Shown: positions 16,907-24,825, counted from the stretch's first letter. The stretch is DNA of 64,000 bases from Sphingobium xanthum (GCF_019737615.1 NZ_JAHKKS010000003.1:348001-412000), one strand, 5' to 3'. The notes: generated by a model not told the origin, from the sequence alone. Program-made: numbers and translations.

Positions 16907-17679
16907 TCGCTCCGGGCTTCGCCGGCGTCGAGGCGCAGCTCTGGATCTGGCTGCTCGCCATGATCCGCCCGGGCGCCGCCTTCATCGCCGCGCCCATCTT
17001 CGGCGCTGCCTCGGTGCCGCTGCAGCTGCGCATCATCCTCAGCCTCGCCATCGGCATCGCGGCGATGAACAGCGTGCCCTTCACAATGCCGCAAGATGGC
17101 CTCGCCAGCGTGGCCGGCATTGCCCTCATCATGGCCGAAGTCGTCGCCGGGCTTGCCCTCGGCTTCGCGCTCCAGATCGGCTATGCCGCCGCCTTCATCG
17201 CGGGCGAGACGATCGCCAACGCCATGGGCCTGGGTTTCTCCACGATGGTCGATCCGCTGACCGGCAACCCGACGCCCGTCGTCGGCCAGTTCCTCTCGGT
17301 CATATCGACCTTCATGCTGCTCGCCATGGACGGACACCTGCTGCTGATCCAGTTCATCGTCGCGAGCTACCGGGCGCTGCCGCCCGGCGAGCTGATGCCC
17401 GCCGGCGCCTTCGAGGCGATCGCGCGCTTCGGCGGCACGATGTTCGCCTCGGGCGTCATCATCGCGCTGCCGGTCGCCTTCACGCTCATCCTCGTCCAGC
17501 TCGTCATGGGCATGCTGGCGCGCACCGCGCCCGCGCTCAACCTCTTCTCGGTGGGCATGCCCGCCACGTTGCTCGCCGGACTCGTCCTGCTCGCGATCGG
17601 CGCGCCGGTCATGGGCGAGGCGATCAGCGAGACGCTGCGCCAGAGCCTCGACCTCGTCCGGATACTGGCGGGGAGCTGA
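16903..17679 (+). CDS. fliR: Flagellar export gate protein FliR
   Basis: FliR completes the FliPQR export pore. The 258 residues contain about six transmembrane helices with the family motifs RPGAAFIAAPIFGAASVPLQ, AEVVAGLALGFALQIGYAA, GETIANAMGLGFSTMVDP and, near the end, the NLFSVGMPATLLAGL segment. Its ATG overlaps the fliQ stop, and flhB begins three bases after it. Confidence 0.96.
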   Translation: MIAPGFAGVEAQLWIWLLAMIRPGAAFIAAPIFGAASVPLQLRIILSLAIGIAAMNSVPFTMPQDGLASVAGIALIMAEVVAGLALGFALQIGYAAAFIAGETIANAMGLGFSTMVDPLTGNPTPVVGQFLSVISTFMLLAMDGHLLLIQFIVASYRALPPGELMPAGAFEAIARFGGTMFASGVIIALPVAFTLILVQLVMGMLARTAPALNLFSVGMPATLLAGLVLLAIGAPVMGEAISETLRQSLDLVRILAGS

Positions 17680-17682
17680 GCC

Positions 17683-18828
17683 ATGGCGGAGGCAGCCGGT
17701 GGCGGCGAAAAGACAGAAAAACCGACAGCCAAGCGGCTGTCGGAAGCCACCAAGAAAGGTGACATCCTTCAGTCGCGTGAACTCTCCACCGCCCTGGTCG
17801 TCATGGCGGGCGTGGCCTGGCTCGCCGTGGCAGGCCCGGAGCTGGTCGACGCCACGCGGCAGATGCTGGCCGACGGCCTGCGCTTCGACAGCAAGGACAT
17901 CGCCTCCTTCGCACCGGCCCAGCGCGCGGCCCAGCTCATCTCGGTCGTCATGATGCCGCTCGCCGGCGTGCTGATGGTGACGCTCGCCGCCGCCATCGCC
18001 GCGCCCGCGATGCTCGGATCGCTCGGCTTCCGGCCCAACGCCTTCTCGCTCAAGCCGAACAAGATGAACCCGATCACCGGGTTCAAGCGCATCATCGGCC
18101 CGCAGGGGCTCATCGAACTCGTCAAGTCCATCGTCAAGATCGTGATGATCGGCTCGCTCGGCCTCTATCTGCTCTGGGAGCGGATGGGCGCGATCCGGAA
18201 CATGGCCAAGCTCGGGATCGAGCCGGCGATCAACGAGATGGGCTCGATGTTCATCCTCGTCGCGCTGGCCCTCGCCGGATCGCTGTTCGTCGTCGCGGGC
18301 CTCGACGTGCCGGCCCAGATCTACCAACGCACCAAGCGGCTCAACATGAGCAAGCACGAGGTCAAGGAAGAGCACAAGGAAACCGAAGGTTCACCCGAGG
18401 CCAAGGCAGCAATCCGCCGCAAGCAATATGAAGTGCTGAACGGATCGGTGCGCAAGGCGGTCGAGGAAGCCTCGGTCATCCTGACCAACCCGACCCACTT
18501 CTCGGTGGCGCTGCGCTATCATCCCGGCCGCGATGCCGCGCCTGTCGTGCTGGCGCGCGGCGTGGATGAAGTCGCCGCCGCGATCCGCGCCTTCGCCAAC
18601 GACAAGGGCGTGCCGGTCCTGCAATATCCGGAGCTCACCCGCGCCATCTACTTCACCTCGCGCGCGGGGCAGGAAATCGACGAGCGCCTGTTCAGGGCCG
18701 TCGCGACTGTCCTCGCCTTCGTCTTCCGTGTCGAGAACCGGATGGCGAGCGAAATGGACCGCCCGCATATCGACCTGCCCGGCGAGATGCGCTTCGACTC
18801 GGACGGCAGGAAGATGGACAGCAATTAA
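17683..18828 (+). CDS. flhB: Flagellar export switch protein FlhB
   Basis: FlhB controls substrate specificity of flagellar export. The 381-residue protein has the N-terminal GEKTEKPTAKRLSEATKKGD motif, four transmembrane helices, and the cytoplasmic autocleavage site NPTH (in SVILTNPTHFSVALRYHPG). It then has a C-terminal domain ending in a charged tail of about 30 residues. It closes the long plus-strand flagellar operon. No flhA is present in the window, so export also needs a gene elsewhere. Confidence 0.97.
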   Translation: MAEAAGGGEKTEKPTAKRLSEATKKGDILQSRELSTALVVMAGVAWLAVAGPELVDATRQMLADGLRFDSKDIASFAPAQRAAQLISVVMMPLAGVLMVTLAAAIAAPAMLGSLGFRPNAFSLKPNKMNPITGFKRIIGPQGLIELVKSIVKIVMIGSLGLYLLWERMGAIRNMAKLGIEPAINEMGSMFILVALALAGSLFVVAGLDVPAQIYQRTKRLNMSKHEVKEEHKETEGSPEAKAAIRRKQYEVLNGSVRKAVEEASVILTNPTHFSVALRYHPGRDAAPVVLARGVDEVAAAIRAFANDKGVPVLQYPELTRAIYFTSRAGQEIDERLFRAVATVLAFVFRVENRMASEMDRPHIDLPGEMRFDSDGRKMDSN

Positions 18829-18848
18829 GACGCGCAAACACCGGAACG

Positions 18849-20219
18849 TCAGCGACCCGAAAGTTGCACGAGGTCTCTCAGGCCACGCTTCGCCGCCGTG
18901 ACGACCCGCCGAGCCTTGGCCTTGAACGGTTCCGGCGGCCGGTATGGGATGCGCGCAAGCTCTGGCGTGCGCCGGGCGACGATCGCGGCGTGAATGGCAT
19001 TGCGATGTCGCAGGCCGGGTTGGACATCCAGCATCGCCTGATAAACCGACCGGTGATTCATCGGCACGATGCTCGCCAGCGCTCGCTGTCCTCCCGCTGA
19101 CTGCGGCCCGGCCCAGCAACCGAGACGCTGCTCGATATAGGCCGCGTCGAACACACGCCGGTGGCTGGACCGAGAGAACGGCGCGAGCCACGCATTCGCC
19201 GCGGCGACTGCGTCCTCGAATGGCGTGATGTTCAGCACCTGTAGCAGCGCTTCGCCGGTCAGCGGACGTTGCTCATTATAGCCATAGCCATAATAACAGC
19301 GGCCCACCTCGCCCGCAAAGCCGACCAGGCTGGCTTTTCCGTCAAGATGCGTCCACGCGCTTCTCGATGTGCGGGATGCCGATCCGGCCACGCTATACCC
19401 CGTCTTCTCCCGCCAATCGGCCCGCTCCGCAGGCGTGGCATCGGTCCGTTGGACGATGAGATGCTCGATCCCCATCGTGCCGGCGATCTTCGCGGCCGAT
19501 TGCGCATCCCACGATCCCGCACCGCCGCCGGTTGTGTAGCAAAGCAGCCGGTCCCGCTGAGCGAGCGCGCAGGATAGCAGCATGCGCGAGTCATAGCCGC
19601 CGGTTAACGGCAGGACGAGCGGCCAGCGCGCGGCGGCCGCGTCGATCGTGCGGGAGACGGTGCTGGCGATGATCTCGATATTCTCGTCGAAGGAGCGGGT
19701 CTCGACTTCCTCCGGAACGGACCAATGCCGGTGCGCGGACCAAGTCTTCAGGTCGAGATAATGGTTGGGGAGGAGGCGCCGGACATCTTTTTTGGCGGTG
19801 AGGCCGAAGGGCAGCCACTCGCATCGTTCAACTGTTTGCTTGCGATCCTCGTCATAGGGCAGCGCCCCGATCAAGCCCGGACCCGAAGCGCCGATCCTGT
19901 GGGCCGATGAATAGACGAATGGCAGAACCCCCCCCGGGTCGAGATACACACGGATCTCGTCGAACAGGTTCACGATGGCAATGAAGCGCCCGGCAAAGGC
20001 ATAAATATAATCCTCGAAGTTCTCGGCAGTCATGGGCAAATCATTGTTTTCTATATCAAGTATCTGCCCGAGGATTTTGACGTGAACGGAATTGGAATGA
20101 CAAGAAATCAGGTCAATATCTTCATTATATTGAAGAAATAATTCGTGACCTATGTCAACTGTCCTGAAATTATCTTGGACAGGCGCCGATGAGGCAGAGA
20201 TAATATACTGTCCCAGCAT
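18849..20219 (-). CDS. Asparagine-synthase-like ATP-pyrophosphatase inside the flagellar locus
   Basis: The 456-residue protein has the two-part layout of class B asparagine synthetases: an N-terminal Ntn-like domain (AGRFIAIVNL, RVYLDPGGVLPFVYSS) and a C-terminal PP-loop ATPase domain with LTGGYDSRMLLS (about residues 205-216) in place of the usual SGGxDS. Position 2 is leucine, not the catalytic cysteine, so it cannot use glutamine in the normal way; free ammonia or another nucleophile is likely. Relatives usually sit in surface-polysaccharide or peptide-modification clusters. The start at 20219 is backed by GGAGAGGG upstream. The 5' end is visibly AT-richer than its neighbours, suggesting acquisition. 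It is convergent to flhB, 20 bases away. Modifying a flagellar glycan is an inference from position only. Confidence 0.75.
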   Translation of the reverse strand: MLGQYIISASSAPVQDNFRTVDIGHELFLQYNEDIDLISCHSNSVHVKILGQILDIENNDLPMTAENFEDYIYAFAGRFIAIVNLFDEIRVYLDPGGVLPFVYSSAHRIGASGPGLIGALPYDEDRKQTVERCEWLPFGLTAKKDVRRLLPNHYLDLKTWSAHRHWSVPEEVETRSFDENIEIIASTVSRTIDAAAARWPLVLPLTGGYDSRMLLSCALAQRDRLLCYTTGGGAGSWDAQSAAKIAGTMGIEHLIVQRTDATPAERADWREKTGYSVAGSASRTSRSAWTHLDGKASLVGFAGEVGRCYYGYGYNEQRPLTGEALLQVLNITPFEDAVAAANAWLAPFSRSSHRRVFDAAYIEQRLGCWAGPQSAGGQRALASIVPMNHRSVYQAMLDVQPGLRHRNAIHAAIVARRTPELARIPYRPPEPFKAKARRVVTAAKRGLRDLVQLSGR

Positions 20220-20379
20220 AATCCCTCTCCATTCAACGATTTTGCATTTTGCAAATAGATACCATTGCCTGCTTTGGCAGTCCAGCAAGAAGCCTGTCCA
20301 CAACGCGCCGGATATTGGCACGACCGCCGTCGACTCGACTCCGGCGACTCACCCGTCACGACGGCAAAAGATCGTGAAT

Positions 20380-20406
20380 TAAAGGTTCATCGGTTTCGTC
20401 CGTATC
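20380..20406 (+). promoter_or_regulatory. FliA (sigma-28) type promoter of the unknown late gene
   Basis: TAAAGGTT, 11 bases, then TCCGTATC. The first box matches seven of eight bases of the sigma-28 -35 element, the spacing is exact and the CCG core is kept, as in the promoters of fliC and fliD here. It lies 33 bases before the ATG at 20440. Confidence 0.6.
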
Positions 20407-20439
20407 TTGGTTACGGGGACACATTAGAAATGGTGTGTC

Positions 20440-20874
20440 ATGAACGACTTTCTGCCCCGGACGGGTCCGGTGGCTCCGGTGCCGAACGCGACTGAACGCA
20501 GTCCCGTGGTACGTGTCCTCCCGATCGAGGACACGGCGTCCAGCAGCACCGAAGCGGACAAGGCCCATCAGCCGAGCGTGACCCCGCGGTCCGCCGGAGC
20601 GGCTGACTACGCCAAGCTGAAGGCCGACATCGCCGATGTGCTCGCGCGTATCGAGCCGACGGCCAACAAGGTCGATGAAAAGGTCAGTTCGGCCGAGCGC
20701 AGCCTCATGGCGCTGATGCCCAATCCCGTCGTCATCCTGCCGCTGCCGCCGGCCGATCCACAGATGGTCGCCTTCGTCGCGCAGGTCGCGCAGTCGGTCG
20801 CCGCGCGGGTCGCGCAGGCGCGGGCGGCGCAGGCCAATCCATCGCCCCTGATGATCGAGGCTGCCGCCGCCTGA
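20440..20874 (+). CDS. Unknown protein, probable late flagellar gene upstream of fliD
   Basis: I do not recognise this 144-residue protein. It has a disordered N-terminal third rich in Pro, Ser and Thr, a central helix (YAKLKADIADVLARIEPTANKVDE), a proline-rich hinge (MPNPVVILPLPPADP) and an Ala/Gln/Val-rich C-terminal helix (VAQVAQSVAARVAQARAAQA). There is no signal peptide or membrane segment. A FliA-type promoter stands directly in front of it and fliD follows, the position held by flaG in many bacteria, although no FlaG similarity is evident. A FlaG-like filament-length factor, an export chaperone or an anti-sigma factor of FlgM type are all possible. It was probably once directly adjacent to flhB. 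Confidence 0.7.
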   Translation: MNDFLPRTGPVAPVPNATERSPVVRVLPIEDTASSSTEADKAHQPSVTPRSAGAADYAKLKADIADVLARIEPTANKVDEKVSSAERSLMALMPNPVVILPLPPADPQMVAFVAQVAQSVAARVAQARAAQANPSPLMIEAAAA

Positions 20875-20925
20875 ACGGCAGCGAACGGCCGGCGCCGGAA
20901 TCGAATCTTTTTTGGGCGGGCCACC

Positions 20926-20952
20926 TAAAGGTTCCGCGCGTGCCGCCGTTCT
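20926..20952 (+). promoter_or_regulatory. FliA (sigma-28) type promoter of fliD
   Basis: TAAAGGTT, 11 bases, then GCCGTTCT. The first box is identical to that of the preceding gene's promoter and the second matches the fliC promoter in seven of eight bases. It ends 23 bases before the fliD ATG. It would transcribe fliD and fliS. Confidence 0.65.
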
Positions 20953-20975
20953 GAGCCTTGAAGGGACGACGCATC

Positions 20976-22352
20976 ATGGCAATCGATATTGCATCTACTC
21001 TGGGGGTTGGATCGGGTATCAACACGGCTCAGCTCGTGGCGGATCTGACCAGCGCCAGCTTCGACCCGCGCGAAAACGCGGTGGGCACGCGGATGACGAC
21101 GGCGAATGCGCGCATTTCCGCGCTTGCCTCGGCCAAGAGCTCGCTCGACACCTTCTCCAACGCGCTGACCGAGCTGCTCAAGAGCAGCAGCTACAACGGC
21201 CAGCCCGTCTCCAACGATGCCTCCATCGCAACGGTCAGCCTGATTGCGGGCGGCATCCCCAAGGGCCTGCCGGCCCAGCTCGAAGTGCGTCAGCTCGCTG
21301 CCGCCCAGGTGCTGCAGTCGTCGACTCTGACGAGCGCCACGGCCGTCGCCGGCACGGGCGACCTCACGCTGACCGTCGGCTCGACGGTCAAGACGATCTC
21401 GCTGACGGCTGGCGCGACACTCGCCGACCTCGCCACCAAGATCAACGCCTCCGGCGCCGGCGTCACCGCCACGGTCGTCACCGACCAGTCCGGCGCGCGG
21501 CTCGTCCTCAAGGGCGAGAGCGGCGTGGACAAGGCGTTCACGCTGACTGCGGAGCCCAATGCAGACACCGACCTGCAGCGCTTCACCTGGGACGGCTCGG
21601 CCGGATCGATGACGCGCAGCCAGACGGCCGCCAATGCCAAGATCCGTCTCGACAATGTCGATATGGAATTCGCCTCGAACGAAATCACGACCGCGATCCC
21701 CTATGTGCGCATCGACCTCAACAAGGCGGCGATCGGCACGACGGTCACGCTGGCGACCGACCAGCCGACGAGCAGCATGAGCGATCTCGTCCAGGAGTTC
21801 GTCGCGGCGTACAACAATCTGAAGAGGGCCCTGAACACCTCGATGGGCACGAGTGGCAGCGCCGGCCTGCTCTCCTCCGACACCGGCGCCCGCGAAATGT
21901 CGCGCCGCCTGGCGACACTCGCCACGATGCAGCTCTCGGACACCGGCACCTACAAGACGCTGAGCGACCTGGGCGTTCGCACCGAGCGCGACGGCACGCT
22001 GACCCTCAACACCAAGACGCTGAACGCGGCGCTCGCGGCCGATCCGGAAGGCGTCACCCAGCTGCTGAACCCGACCGTATCGAGCACGACGAAGCCGGGC
22101 CTCGGCGGCGCGCTCAAGGGGATCACCGACTATCTGAACGGCACCAGCGGCCCGCTCGCCAGTTCCAAGGCGGTCTATGACAAGCTGAAGACCAGCCTGC
22201 AGGACCAGCTCGACAAGCTGACCGACGATCGCGCCGACTATTCAGCCCGCCTGACCAAGACCTATTCGGCCATGCAGACGCAGCTGCTGCGCCTCAAGAG
22301 CACGCAATCCTATCTCGATCAGCAGATCTCCGCCTGGAACGGCGGCGACTGA
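20976..22352 (+). CDS. fliD: Flagellar filament cap protein FliD
   Basis: FliD is the pentameric cap at the filament tip that inserts new flagellin. The 458-residue protein has the N-terminal FliD domain (STLGVGSGINTAQLVADLTS), a central variable region, and the C-terminal domain with the heptad-rich end (DKLTDDRADYSARLTKTYSA, LKSTQSYLDQQISAWNGGD). The start at ATG 20976 is preceded by AAGGGACG; an in-frame ATG six codons earlier would leave no ribosome site. It is followed by its partner gene fliS. Confidence 0.95.
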   Translation: MAIDIASTLGVGSGINTAQLVADLTSASFDPRENAVGTRMTTANARISALASAKSSLDTFSNALTELLKSSSYNGQPVSNDASIATVSLIAGGIPKGLPAQLEVRQLAAAQVLQSSTLTSATAVAGTGDLTLTVGSTVKTISLTAGATLADLATKINASGAGVTATVVTDQSGARLVLKGESGVDKAFTLTAEPNADTDLQRFTWDGSAGSMTRSQTAANAKIRLDNVDMEFASNEITTAIPYVRIDLNKAAIGTTVTLATDQPTSSMSDLVQEFVAAYNNLKRALNTSMGTSGSAGLLSSDTGAREMSRRLATLATMQLSDTGTYKTLSDLGVRTERDGTLTLNTKTLNAALAADPEGVTQLLNPTVSSTTKPGLGGALKGITDYLNGTSGPLASSKAVYDKLKTSLQDQLDKLTDDRADYSARLTKTYSAMQTQLLRLKSTQSYLDQQISAWNGGD

Positions 22353-22415
22353 TGACGAGGGCCTGAGCGGCCAGAATACAATCTTTTCGGACCAGAGAGA
22401 TAAGGAAGAACGGCA

Positions 22416-22805
22416 ATGTACATGGGTCAGCAATCGATCAAGGCGGCAAAGCGCTATGCGGCGATCGACACTGGCAGCCGCGTGGAAGGCGCGACGCCCC
22501 ACCAGCTCGTGCGTATTCTCTATGACGAGCTGCTGCTCTGCCTGGACACGGCCCTCGTCGCGCTCAAGACCGGCGACCGTCACAAGTGGCTTGACCGCCA
22601 GACCCGTGCGCTGACCATCCTCCACGCGCTGGAGACCAGCCTCGACTTCGACCGTGGCGGTGATGTCGCCACGAGCCTCGCCACCGTCTATCGCGAAGTG
22701 CGCCGCCGCATGCTGACCGCCACCACCGTCAGCGACCCCGCGCCGATGGAAGCGGCCCGCGGCTTCATCGCCGATATCGCCGCCGCCTGGACGGAGATCG
22801 GCTGA
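22416..22805 (+). CDS. fliS: Flagellin export chaperone FliS
   Basis: FliS binds the C-terminal helix of flagellin in the cytosol and prevents early polymerisation. The 129-residue protein is all-helical with the family pattern (IKAAKRYAAIDTGSRVEGAT, PHQLVRILYDELLLCLDTAL, DRQTRALTILHALETSLDF, REVRRRMLTATTVSDP). AAGGAAG precedes the ATG at a good distance. It ends the flagellar block; a group of hairpin repeats follows immediately. Confidence 0.95.
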   Translation: MYMGQQSIKAAKRYAAIDTGSRVEGATPHQLVRILYDELLLCLDTALVALKTGDRHKWLDRQTRALTILHALETSLDFDRGGDVATSLATVYREVRRRMLTATTVSDPAPMEAARGFIADIAAAWTEIG

Positions 22806-22828
22806 GTTCAGCAACCCAGGTTCAGCAC

Positions 22829-22857
22829 GGCGGTCCCCAACGTCCCCGGGGACCGCC
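22829..22857. repeat. Hairpin repeat, copy 1 (loop AACGTCCCC)
   Basis: A perfect 10-bp stem, GGCGGTCCCC with GGGGACCGCC, encloses the loop AACGTCCCC and is preceded by GGTTCAGCAC. It starts 24 bases after the fliS stop and may end that transcript. The same loop and flank recur in copies 2 and 3, with compensating stem changes. Confidence 0.8.
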
Positions 22858-22874
22858 AACCCTGGTTCAGCACC

Positions 22875-22906
22875 GGCGGCTCCCCAACGTCCCCAAGAGA
22901 GTCGCC
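22875..22906. repeat. Hairpin repeat, copy 2 (loop AACGTCCCC)
   Basis: GGCGGCTC pairs with GAGTCGCC (one mismatch, G-T wobble as RNA) around the shared CCCCAACGTCCCC core, with the same flank GGTTCAGCACC. This is the least perfect of the three clustered copies. Confidence 0.7.
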
Positions 22907-22914
22907 AAACCCAA

Positions 22915-22961
22915 GATTGTATCGACATTCCGCTCTTTCAGGGCATCGCGCCGATACAATC
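22915..22961. repeat. 10-bp inverted repeat GATTGTATCG/CGATACAATC between hairpin copies
   Basis: GATTGTATCG (22915-22924) and CGATACAATC (22952-22961) are perfect inverted copies, 27 bases apart. This AT-richer element sits between hairpin copies 2 and 3 and is unlike them. It could be an operator, or the outer ends of a separate small repeat. Confidence 0.5.
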
Positions 22962-22973
22962 CTGTTCAGCACC

Positions 22974-23004
22974 GGCGGCCCCCCAACGTCCCCGGGGGGC
23001 CGCC
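22974..23004. repeat. Hairpin repeat, copy 3 (loop AACGTCCCC)
   Basis: A perfect 11-bp stem, GGCGGCCCCCC with GGGGGGCCGCC, surrounds the identical loop AACGTCCCC, with TGTTCAGCACC before it. Compared with copy 1, the stem changes are matched on both arms, so the structure rather than the sequence appears conserved. Confidence 0.8.
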
Positions 23005-23035
23005 ACCCCTTTTCCCGCTTGGCGGGGGTGCGCCC

Positions 23036-23053
23036 GGGCGATAGGCATCGCCC
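23036..23053 (+). promoter_or_regulatory. Hairpin ending exactly at the ung start codon
   Basis: GGGCGAT (23036-23042) pairs with ATCGCCC (23047-23053) over an AGGC loop, and the ATG of ung begins at the next base. No purine-rich ribosome site is visible upstream of the ATG, so any initiation signal lies within this structure. It may lower ung translation. Confidence 0.45.
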
Positions 23054-23782
23054 ATGAGCGCCCCAACCCAAACGCCCGCGATCCCCACCGCTCTCGACCC
23101 GAGCTGGCGCGACGCGCTCGGCGACGAGTTCGTCGCGCCTTACATGAGCCAGCTCAGGCAGTATCTGGTGGAGCGCAAGGCGGCCGGCGCCCGCATCTTC
23201 CCGCGCGGCAACGACTGGTTCAACGCGCTGGCGCTGACGCCGCTGCCCGCCGTGCGCGCCGTCATCCTCGGACAGGATCCCTATCACGGACCCGGCCAGG
23301 CGCATGGCCTCTGCTTCTCGGTACTGCCGGGCGTGCCGCCGCCGCCCAGTCTCGTCAACATCTTCAAGGAATTGCGCGAGGACATCGGCTTCACGCCGCC
23401 CGGTCACGGCTATCTGGCGCATTGGGCGCAGCAGGGCGTGCTGCTGCTCAACAGCGTGCTGACGGTCGAACAGGGTCAGGCCGGCGCGCATGCCGGCAAG
23501 GGCTGGGAGCGCTTCACCGACGCGGTGATCGCGCGCGTGGCGGCGCAGGAGGCGCCGGTCGCCTTCCTGCTCTGGGGCGCCTATGCGCAGAAAAAGGCCG
23601 GCTTCGTACAGGATGCGGCGCAGGGCGGTCGGCATCTGGTGCTGCGCTCGCCGCATCCCTCGCCGCTCTCGGCCTATAACGGCTTCTTCGGCTGCCGGCA
23701 TTTCTCGCGGGCCAATGCCTTTCTGGAAGCGCAGGGTCGCGGGACGATCGACTGGGCTTTGCCGAATGATCCCGGGATTTAG
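23054..23782 (+). CDS. ung: Uracil-DNA glycosylase
   Basis: Ung removes uracil from DNA as the first step of base excision repair in the cytosol. The 242-residue protein carries the family-1 signature [18 protein letters not shown] at residues 73-90, with the water-activating aspartate at 75. It also has the [17 protein letters not shown] segment and the HPSPLSA minor-groove motif near residue 202. It stands alone after the repeat cluster. The ATG is directly preceded by a 7-bp hairpin. Confidence 0.97.
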   Translation: MSAPTQTPAIPTALDPSWRDALGDEFVAPYMSQLRQYLVERKAAGARIFPRGNDWFNALALTPLPAVRAVILGQDPYHGPGQAHGLCFSVLPGVPPPPSLVNIFKELREDIGFTPPGHGYLAHWAQQGVLLLNSVLTVEQGQAGAHAGKGWERFTDAVIARVAAQEAPVAFLLWGAYAQKKAGFVQDAAQGGRHLVLRSPHPSPLSAYNGFFGCRHFSRANAFLEAQGRGTIDWALPNDPGI

Positions 23783-23874
23783 GGCGGGTCCAGCGTTTTA
23801 GGGTCGTCGCGCTTCCCACTTGCTCGCAGTTGCGGCAAGTGTCGGAAAGCCCCTGATTCGGATGGACCCTCCTC

Positions 23875-24807
23875 ATGGCTTCCGGCCTTGCCGCCCTTCT
23901 CGACGACGTTGCCGCCATCGCGCGGCTGGCCGCCGCCTCGCTCGACGATGTCTCCGCCGCCGCCGGCAAGGCGAGCATGAAGGCGGCGGGCGTGGTGGTC
24001 GACGATACCGCCGTCACGCCGACCTATGTCACCGGCTTCTCGCCCGAGCGCGAATTGCCGATGATCTGGCGCATCGCGCTCGGATCGCTCCGCAACAAGC
24101 TGCTCATCCTGCTGCCTGCGGCGCTGCTGCTGAGCGCGTTCCTGCCAGTTGCGATCACGCCGCTGCTGATGATCGGCGGCGCGTTCCTCTGCTTCGAGGG
24201 GGCGGAGAAGATCCTGGAGCTGTTCCATGCCGCCACTGACGGCGAAGGCGACGCCATGGAGGAAGGCGACCCCGCCCATCTGGAGCAGGAGAAAGTCTCC
24301 GGCGCGATCCGCACAGACCTCATCCTCTCGGCCGAGATCATGGCGATTGCGCTGGCCGATGTCTCGGACCGTCCGTTGGTGACGCAAGCGGCCGTGCTGG
24401 TCGTCGTGGGCCTGCTGGTGACGGTCGGCGTCTATGGGATGGTCGCGCTGATCGTGAAGCTCGACGATATCGGCCTGCATCTGGCGCGAAAGCCCTCGGC
24501 CGCCTTGCAGCATCTGGGTCGCGGAATGGTGAAGGCGATGCCGATGATCCTCGGCTTCCTGGAAACGATCGGCATGGGGGCGATGCTCTGGGTGGGTGGC
24601 GGCATCATCATCCACGGGCTGGAAGGCACGCCGCTCGAGGCGCTGCCGCATCTGGTCCACGGCGCGAGCGAGGTGTTCGGCCATGCGGCTCTGCTGGTCT
24701 GGGCGATCGGCGCCTTGCTTTCGGCGATCTTCGGCTTCCTCGTCGGTCTCGTGATCGTGGGGATCGTCCATGCGGTCGCCAGAGCGCGCGGCAAGCCGGC
24801 TCACTAG
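23875..24807 (+). CDS. DUF808 family inner-membrane protein (YedI-like)
   Basis: This is a 310-residue protein of the DUF808 family, function unknown. It begins with the family's typical helical head (SGLAALLDDVAAIARLAAAS, ASMKAAGVVVDDTAVTPTYV) and then has about six transmembrane segments (KLLILLPAALLLSAFLPVAI, AVLVVVGLLVTVGVYGMVAL, ALLSAIFGFLVGLVIVGIVH). A cytosolic stretch includes the conserved FEGAEKILELFHA. It is convergent with the protease gene, 18 bases away. No specific partner gene is visible. Confidence 0.88.
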   Translation: MASGLAALLDDVAAIARLAAASLDDVSAAAGKASMKAAGVVVDDTAVTPTYVTGFSPERELPMIWRIALGSLRNKLLILLPAALLLSAFLPVAITPLLMIGGAFLCFEGAEKILELFHAATDGEGDAMEEGDPAHLEQEKVSGAIRTDLILSAEIMAIALADVSDRPLVTQAAVLVVVGLLVTVGVYGMVALIVKLDDIGLHLARKPSAALQHLGRGMVKAMPMILGFLETIGMGAMLWVGGGIIIHGLEGTPLEALPHLVHGASEVFGHAALLVWAIGALLSAIFGFLVGLVIVGIVHAVARARGKPAH

Positions 24808-24825
24808 GGCGGATCGACAGTCCGC

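Noticed and set aside
15640-18375. A very long open frame (over 900 codons) on the minus strand across fliP, fliQ, fliR and flhB
   Set aside because: It is antisense to four well-conserved flagellar genes, its translation is low-complexity Arg/Asp/His/Glu-rich, and it reflects third-position GC bias rather than coding.
22806-23053. Short CRISPR-like array after fliS
   Set aside because: The repeated units are imperfect palindromes with irregular spacing of 18-70 bases, the stems vary between copies, and no cas gene is present.
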